Of a DNA stretch of 11,252 bases, positions 8,541 through 11,252 are shown piece after piece. Source of the DNA: an uncultured Mycoplasmatota bacterium (GTDB lineage Bacteria; Bacillota_I; Bacilli_A; Mycoplasmatales; Mycoplasmoidaceae). The notes beneath the pieces were generated by a model. The model was not told where the DNA came from. It saw nothing but the letters and a program-made list of their open reading frames with translations, and searched no databases. Position numbers and translations under genes: made by a program. The stretch covers positions 1 to 11,252 of the forward strand of contig CATEWF010000029.1 in NCBI GenBank assembly GCA_949527715.1, in the 5' to 3' direction. The first letter of the stretch is position 1; every line of letters begins with the position of its first letter.

Positions 8541-8547
8541 AAAAAAA
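8541..8547 (-). repeat. coding T7 homopolymer at the Lpp3 frameshift
   Basis: In Lpp3 sense the sequence reads GGC TTT TTT TGA. T8, or a -1 slip on the run, would read GGC TTT TTT TTG AAC and stay open for another 469 codons. This marks the exact place where the two Lpp3 frames meet. Confidence 0.8.
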
Positions 8548-8943
8548 GCCACCAGTTATATGTTCAACATTCATGCAATTTTCAAAACAGCTATTTTGTA
8601 AGTCTGTTAAACAAGTAGGCAATTCTACACTAGTTAATCCACCACAATTTCTGAAAGCACATTCTCCAATTAATGAACAGTGAGAATTTTTTTCAAATTT
8701 TAACTTTATATGTGAATTTTCTTGAATCACTCCATCAAATGCATTATTAGCAATAGATGTCACATATGATGGGACATATAAAACGTTATAACTTGATAAA
8801 CTTGATGGGGTATTACCATCAATAAATCCTAATAATTGATTATGTTTAATATCCAAATATTTTTTTGGAATAATTTTTTCTTGTGAATTATTGCAAGAGC
8901 AAAGAGAGGTTGGCAAAATAGCAGTATTAGCAGCTAGAAGCCC

Positions 8944-8961
8944 ATATATATATATATATAT
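8944..8961 (-). repeat. (AT)9 dinucleotide repeat in Lpp3 signal-peptide codons
   Basis: Eighteen bases of pure AT repeat encode Ile-Tyr-Ile-Tyr-Ile-Tyr (residues 4-9), directly after Met-Lys-Lys. A gain or loss of one 2-base unit would shift the frame inside the signal peptide. Confidence 0.9.
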
Positions 8962-8976
8962 CTTTTTCATATTTAA

Positions 8977-8997
8977 CTTCCTTATGTTTTTATTATA
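8977..8997 (-). promoter_or_regulatory. Lpp3 -10 box and ribosome binding site
   Basis: TATAAT (8997-8992, minus strand) lies 21 bases before the start codon, with the Shine-Dalgarno AAGGAAG (8983-8977) between them. Spacing and sequence match the Lpp1 and Lpp2 leaders, but only six A residues precede the -10. No good -35 is seen; read-through from galU, whose stop is 44 bases upstream, is also possible. Confidence 0.5.
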
Positions 8998-9014
8998 TTT
9001 TTTACTCTAAATAA

Positions 9015-9896
9015 TTATTTAATTTTTTTAATATGATTTCTAATTTTTGAAGAGATGTCAGAATCTCTTAGAGCCATATCGATTGTTGCAATTACATAAC
9101 CTTCCTTAGACCCTATATCATATCTTGTGCCTGTAAAGTTACATGCTGATACTTTTTTCTTTTTAGCAAGTTTTTGAATAGCATCAGTTAATTGGACTTC
9201 TCCGGATTTATCTGGTTTAGTAGTAGATAAGGCATTAAAAATATCTTTTGTTAAAACATATCTACCAAGTACGGCATAGTTAGAAGGGGCATCTTCAATT
9301 TTTGGTTTTTCAATCAATGATTCAACTTTAACAATATTTTTCTTTGTAGATGATGTATTAATGGGTTTAATAATTCCATATTTAGATACATCGTGTCTTG
9401 TAACTTTTTGGACACCAACAATTGAATTGCTTGTTTTTGCATAAGCATCAATACATTGTTGCAATGCTGGTTTAGAATTTTTTGGTGTATATACGAAGTC
9501 ATCACCTAATAAAACAGCAAATGGTTCATCACCGACGAAAACTTTTGCCATTCTAATAGCATCACCTAATCCGTTAGGTTCTTTTTGTCTAATAAAATGA
9601 ACATTAACAGCGGTTGATATTTGTTTAACTATCTTATATAGTTCTATTTTGTTTTTATCTAATAATCTTCTTTCTAATTCATAAGAAGTATCAAAATGAT
9701 CAATAATAGAATTTTTTGAAGAAGAAACAACAATTAAGATTTCTTCAATACCACTATTAATGGCTTCTTGAACAATGTGTTGGATTGTAGGCACATTTAC
9801 TATTGGAAGCATTTCTTTTGGTAGTGCTTTAGTAGCTGGTAGGAATCTTGTACCCATTCCAGCTGCAGGAATGACTGCTTTTTTAACTTTTTTCAT
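9015..9896 (-). CDS. galU: UTP-glucose-1-phosphate uridylyltransferase
   Basis: This enzyme makes UDP-glucose from UTP and glucose-1-phosphate, the donor for glycolipid or capsule sugars. The 293 residues match the family. The nucleotide-binding signature 'AAGMGTRFLPATKALPKEM' (11-29) is followed by 'FIRQKEPNGLGDAIRMAK' and the metal-binding 'LLGDDFVY'. 'LIEKPKIEDAPSNYAVLGRY' and 'TGTRYDIGSKEGYV' complete the active site. There is no Trp codon, so the gene is open in either code. No Shine-Dalgarno precedes the ATG; a TATAAT lies 18 bases upstream (9920-9915) in a promoter shared with divergent pth. Lpp3 follows 44 bases downstream on the same strand. The GT8 glycosyltransferase in this window is a possible but unproven user of its product. 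Confidence 0.95.
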   Translation of the reverse strand: MKKVKKAVIPAAGMGTRFLPATKALPKEMLPIVNVPTIQHIVQEAINSGIEEILIVVSSSKNSIIDHFDTSYELERRLLDKNKIELYKIVKQISTAVNVHFIRQKEPNGLGDAIRMAKVFVGDEPFAVLLGDDFVYTPKNSKPALQQCIDAYAKTSNSIVGVQKVTRHDVSKYGIIKPINTSSTKKNIVKVESLIEKPKIEDAPSNYAVLGRYVLTKDIFNALSTTKPDKSGEVQLTDAIQKLAKKKKVSACNFTGTRYDIGSKEGYVIATIDMALRDSDISSKIRNHIKKIK

Positions 9897-9911
9897 AACG
9901 AAACAATTATT

Positions 9912-9933
9912 AATATTATATACATATAATATT
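9912..9933. promoter_or_regulatory. symmetric divergent promoter between galU and pth
   Basis: Two perfect 10-base arms (AATATTATAT and ATATAATATT) flank a central AC. Each arm contains TATAAT on one strand: 9925-9930 on plus for pth and 9920-9915 on minus for galU. Only 59 bases separate the two genes. The -10 boxes are four bases apart, so the two polymerases could hardly bind together. Neither gene has a clear -35 or Shine-Dalgarno. Confidence 0.6.
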
Positions 9934-9955
9934 TAGATATCATTATTGTATATTT

Positions 9956-10522
9956 ATGGATAAAATACTAATAGTTGGGTTAGGGAATTACCCAAAAGAA
10001 TACACTAACACAAGACACAATGTTGGTTTTAAAATAATTGATGAATTAAGTAATTCACTTGGTATTGAATTATCTCAATCAAAATTTAATGGAATATATG
10101 GTTCAAAAAATATTGGAGACAAAACAATATACTTAGCCAAGCCCTATACATTAATGAATTTATCTGGTGAATTCATTCAACCGTTAATGGATTACTTTAA
10201 AATTAATTTAGATAATTTACTAGTAATATGTGATGATGTAGATACATCTTTTGGTAACATTAGAGTTAGAAAATCAGGTAGTAGTGGTGGGCAAAATGGT
10301 TTAAAAAGCATAATTAACCGTTTATCTAGTGAAAATTTTAAGAGAATTAGAGTTGGAATTGGAAGACCAATACCACCAAAATCAATGGTTGACCATGTTT
10401 TGTCTAAATTTAACCAGGAAGAGCTATCAATTTTAGACAAAGTAACTGAAAAAATAAATAATTTAATTATTGATTGAATTAATGACACTAATTTTGAAAA
10501 ATTAATGTCAAAATACAATTAA
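9956..10522 (+). CDS. pth: peptidyl-tRNA hydrolase
   Basis: The enzyme cleaves peptidyl-tRNA released from stalled ribosomes so that tRNA is recycled. At 188 residues it has the bacterial Pth length. It starts 'ILIVGLGNYPKEYTNTRHNVGF', with Asn11 and the catalytic His21. 'KPYTLMNLSGEF' carries Asn68, and 'ICDDVDTSFGNIRVR' carries the conserved Asp93/Asp94. The next motif reads 'SGGQNGLKSI': Gln113 replaces the His usual in GGHNG, with Asn114 kept. 'GLGNYP' replaces the usual GLGNPG. A TGA-Trp at 10475-10477 lies 14 residues before the true stop. No Shine-Dalgarno precedes the ATG; the likely -10 is TATAAT at 9925-9930. Confidence 0.94.
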
Positions 10523-10529
10523 AAGCATA

Positions 10530-10549
10530 AAAATTATATTTATAATTTT
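10530..10549. promoter_or_regulatory. AT-only inverted repeat between pth and nrdD
   Basis: Perfect 9-base arms AAAATTATA and TATAATTTT flank TT, beginning eight bases after the pth stop. The flanking GCA (10525-10527) and TGC (10553-10555) could extend the pairing with a small bulge. It could be a weak pth terminator or an nrdD operator; the sequence does not decide. Confidence 0.4.
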
Positions 10550-10552
10550 ATT

Positions 10553-10590
10553 TGCTATACTTATTACGATATCCGTTTTACAAAGAAAGG
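10553..10590 (+). promoter_or_regulatory. nrdD extended -10 promoter and ribosome binding site
   Basis: TGC followed by TATACT (10556-10561) forms an extended -10 element. AAAGAAAGG (10582-10590) supplies a Shine-Dalgarno ten bases before the ATG at 10601. No strong -35 is visible, which fits an extended -10 promoter. Confidence 0.5.
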
Positions 10591-10600
10591 TTTTTTGTCA

Positions 10601-11252
10601 ATGAAATACGTTTTAAAAAGAGATGAAAGAAGAGTTAAATTTAACGAAGAAAAAATTGAAAAAGCTTTGATTAAAGCTGTAAGTGGTACAGGTACTGATA
10701 TTCCATTTAGTGAAGTTATTAATGTTAAGAATTCTGTATTAGAAAAAATTAATGCTTTAAGAGACGAAGATGTTATTAGTGTTGAAGAAATTCAAAATTT
10801 AGTGGTTGAAACATTAAGAGATCGTAAACATCCTACATTAGCCCATGCTTATGATACATATCGTAGGGAAAGAACTAAACAACGTGAAGTTAAGTCTGAC
10901 TTAATGAAAACAATTGACAAGATTGGTGTTGAAACTGATCGTGATAATGCAAATGTTGGAAACAACTTTTCAGCAAAATTATTAAGAATTGCATCTGAAG
11001 CAAATAAATGACATATTTTATTATCTGTATTACCAAAAGAAATGGCTAGAGCTCATGAAATTGGAGATTTATACATTCACGACTTAGACTCATATAATTT
11101 AACAGTTAACTGTTTACACATTCCTACTTCAAAATTATTAAGAGAAGGATTTAATACTGGTTATGGTACTATTAATCCTCCTAAACACATTGAAGTAGCT
11201 GCAGAATTATTATGTATTATTCTTCAATCTACTCAAAACGATATGTTTGGTG
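10601..11252 (+). CDS. nrdD: anaerobic (class III) ribonucleoside-triphosphate reductase, N-terminal part
   Basis: NrdD reduces ribonucleoside triphosphates to deoxy forms using a glycyl radical, without oxygen. Only the first 217 residues are in the window. Residues 1 to about 95 form an ATP-cone allosteric domain ('YVLKRDERRVKFNEEKIEKA' to 'HPTLAHAYDTYRRERTKQRE'). The catalytic domain then opens with 'NFSAKLLRIASEANKW', 'GDLYIHDLDSYNLTVNCLHIP' and 'GYGTINPP', ending in 'LQSTQNDMFG', all in the order seen in NrdD. The Trp after 'EANK' is TGA (11009-11011). ATG 10601 is chosen because of the upstream Shine-Dalgarno; a TTG two codons earlier is also in frame. The glycyl-radical site and any nrdG activase lie outside the window. 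The partial length leaves some doubt against other ATP-cone reductases. Confidence 0.87.

Larger units (their letters stand above)
7133..8970 (-). pseudogene. large BspA-like LRR lipoprotein (Lpp3), split by frameshift in a T7 run
   Basis: The start frame (8970 to TAG 8530-8532) gives 146 residues. They comprise a signal peptide with Ile-Tyr repeats (residues 4-9), a lipobox at Cys24 or Cys26 ('TSLCSC'), 'LLGFID', and LRR_5 units ('YVPSYVTSIANNAFDG', 'GECAFRNCGGLTSVELP'). One extra T in the seven-T run at 8547-8541 joins this frame without further interruption to a TAA at 7133-7135, giving 612 residues. The added part holds a likely helical region (about 145-290), an unassigned region to about 395, a second module 'IGVDEFY' (400-406), a second LRR block (415-560), and the family tail 'PTGTIY...MLTCLK...DWN'. 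The downstream frame has no upstream ATG with signal peptide of its own. Many Trp codons are TGA. AAGGAAG (8983-8977) sets the start. It may be a phase-OFF allele, a decayed gene, a recombinant, or a sequencing artefact. Confidence 0.78.

Noticed and set aside
10192..10518. Minus-strand open frame across pth
   Set aside because: Antisense shadow of a clearly conserved pth; no start signals.
10566..10576. ACGATATCCGT before nrdD as a possible NrdR box
   Set aside because: Does not fit the paired NrdR-box consensus or spacing; imperfect symmetry only.
1..11252. CRISPR arrays, tRNA/rRNA genes, insertion sequences or prophage genes
   Set aside because: No regularly spaced repeats, no tRNA-like cloverleaf, no transposase or phage-like product was found in either strand by reading.

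Overview
The window is AT-rich mollicute (Mycoplasma-type) chromosome. Genetic code 4 is needed: UGA sits in frame as Trp in almost every gene, including conserved positions of YchF, PurA, thymidine kinase and NrdD. Read with UGA as stop, these genes would fall into pieces. BspA-like leucine-rich-repeat lipoproteins together with a class III (anaerobic) ribonucleotide reductase point to a host-associated mycoplasma of an oxygen-poor mucosal or protist-associated niche. A Malacoplasma/'Ca. M. girerdii'-like organism is one guess that I cannot verify from sequence alone.

Layout, left to right. (1) 1-921, minus: a GT8 family glycosyltransferase whose 3' end lies outside the window. (2) 1078-3085, plus: a two-gene unit with a BspA-like lipoprotein (here Lpp1) and an unrecognised secreted protein, closed by a hairpin terminator. 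(3) 3223-3851, minus: a second BspA-like lipoprotein (Lpp2), frameshifted near its 3' end. (4) 3969-7052, plus: housekeeping block ychF, purA, tdk. (5) 7133-8970, minus: a third, larger lipoprotein (Lpp3) with two LRR blocks, split by a frameshift in a T7 run. (6) 9015-9896, minus: galU. (7) 9956-10522, plus: pth, divergent from galU across a nearly symmetric promoter. (8) 10601-end, plus: the 5' part of nrdD.

The notable theme is surface-antigen variability. Lpp1 and Lpp2 each have a long poly-A tract (17 and 18 bases, coding-strand sense) directly upstream of the -10 box, about 30 bases before the start codon. This is the arrangement known from the phase-variable vlp promoters of Mycoplasma hyorhinis. 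Lpp3 has no such tract but carries an (AT)9 repeat inside its signal-peptide codons and a frameshifting T7 run further in. The three lipoproteins share an N-terminal 'LLGFxDxF' module, LRR_5-type repeats and a C-terminal tail ending in a Leu-Lys plus Trp motif, so they are dispersed members of one paralogous family with at least three kinds of possible ON/OFF switch. The housekeeping genes instead carry unusual start regions: leaderless or lacking a Shine-Dalgarno (ychF, pth, galU), or abutting the previous stop (tdk).

Metabolically, purA (AMP synthesis from IMP), tdk (dTMP salvage) and nrdD (dNTP supply) belong to nucleotide supply. galU makes UDP-glucose, a sugar donor that glycosyltransferases such as the GT8 protein could use; that link is inference only. 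Every stretch over 300 bases is occupied by a gene; the longest intergenic gap is 156 bases.
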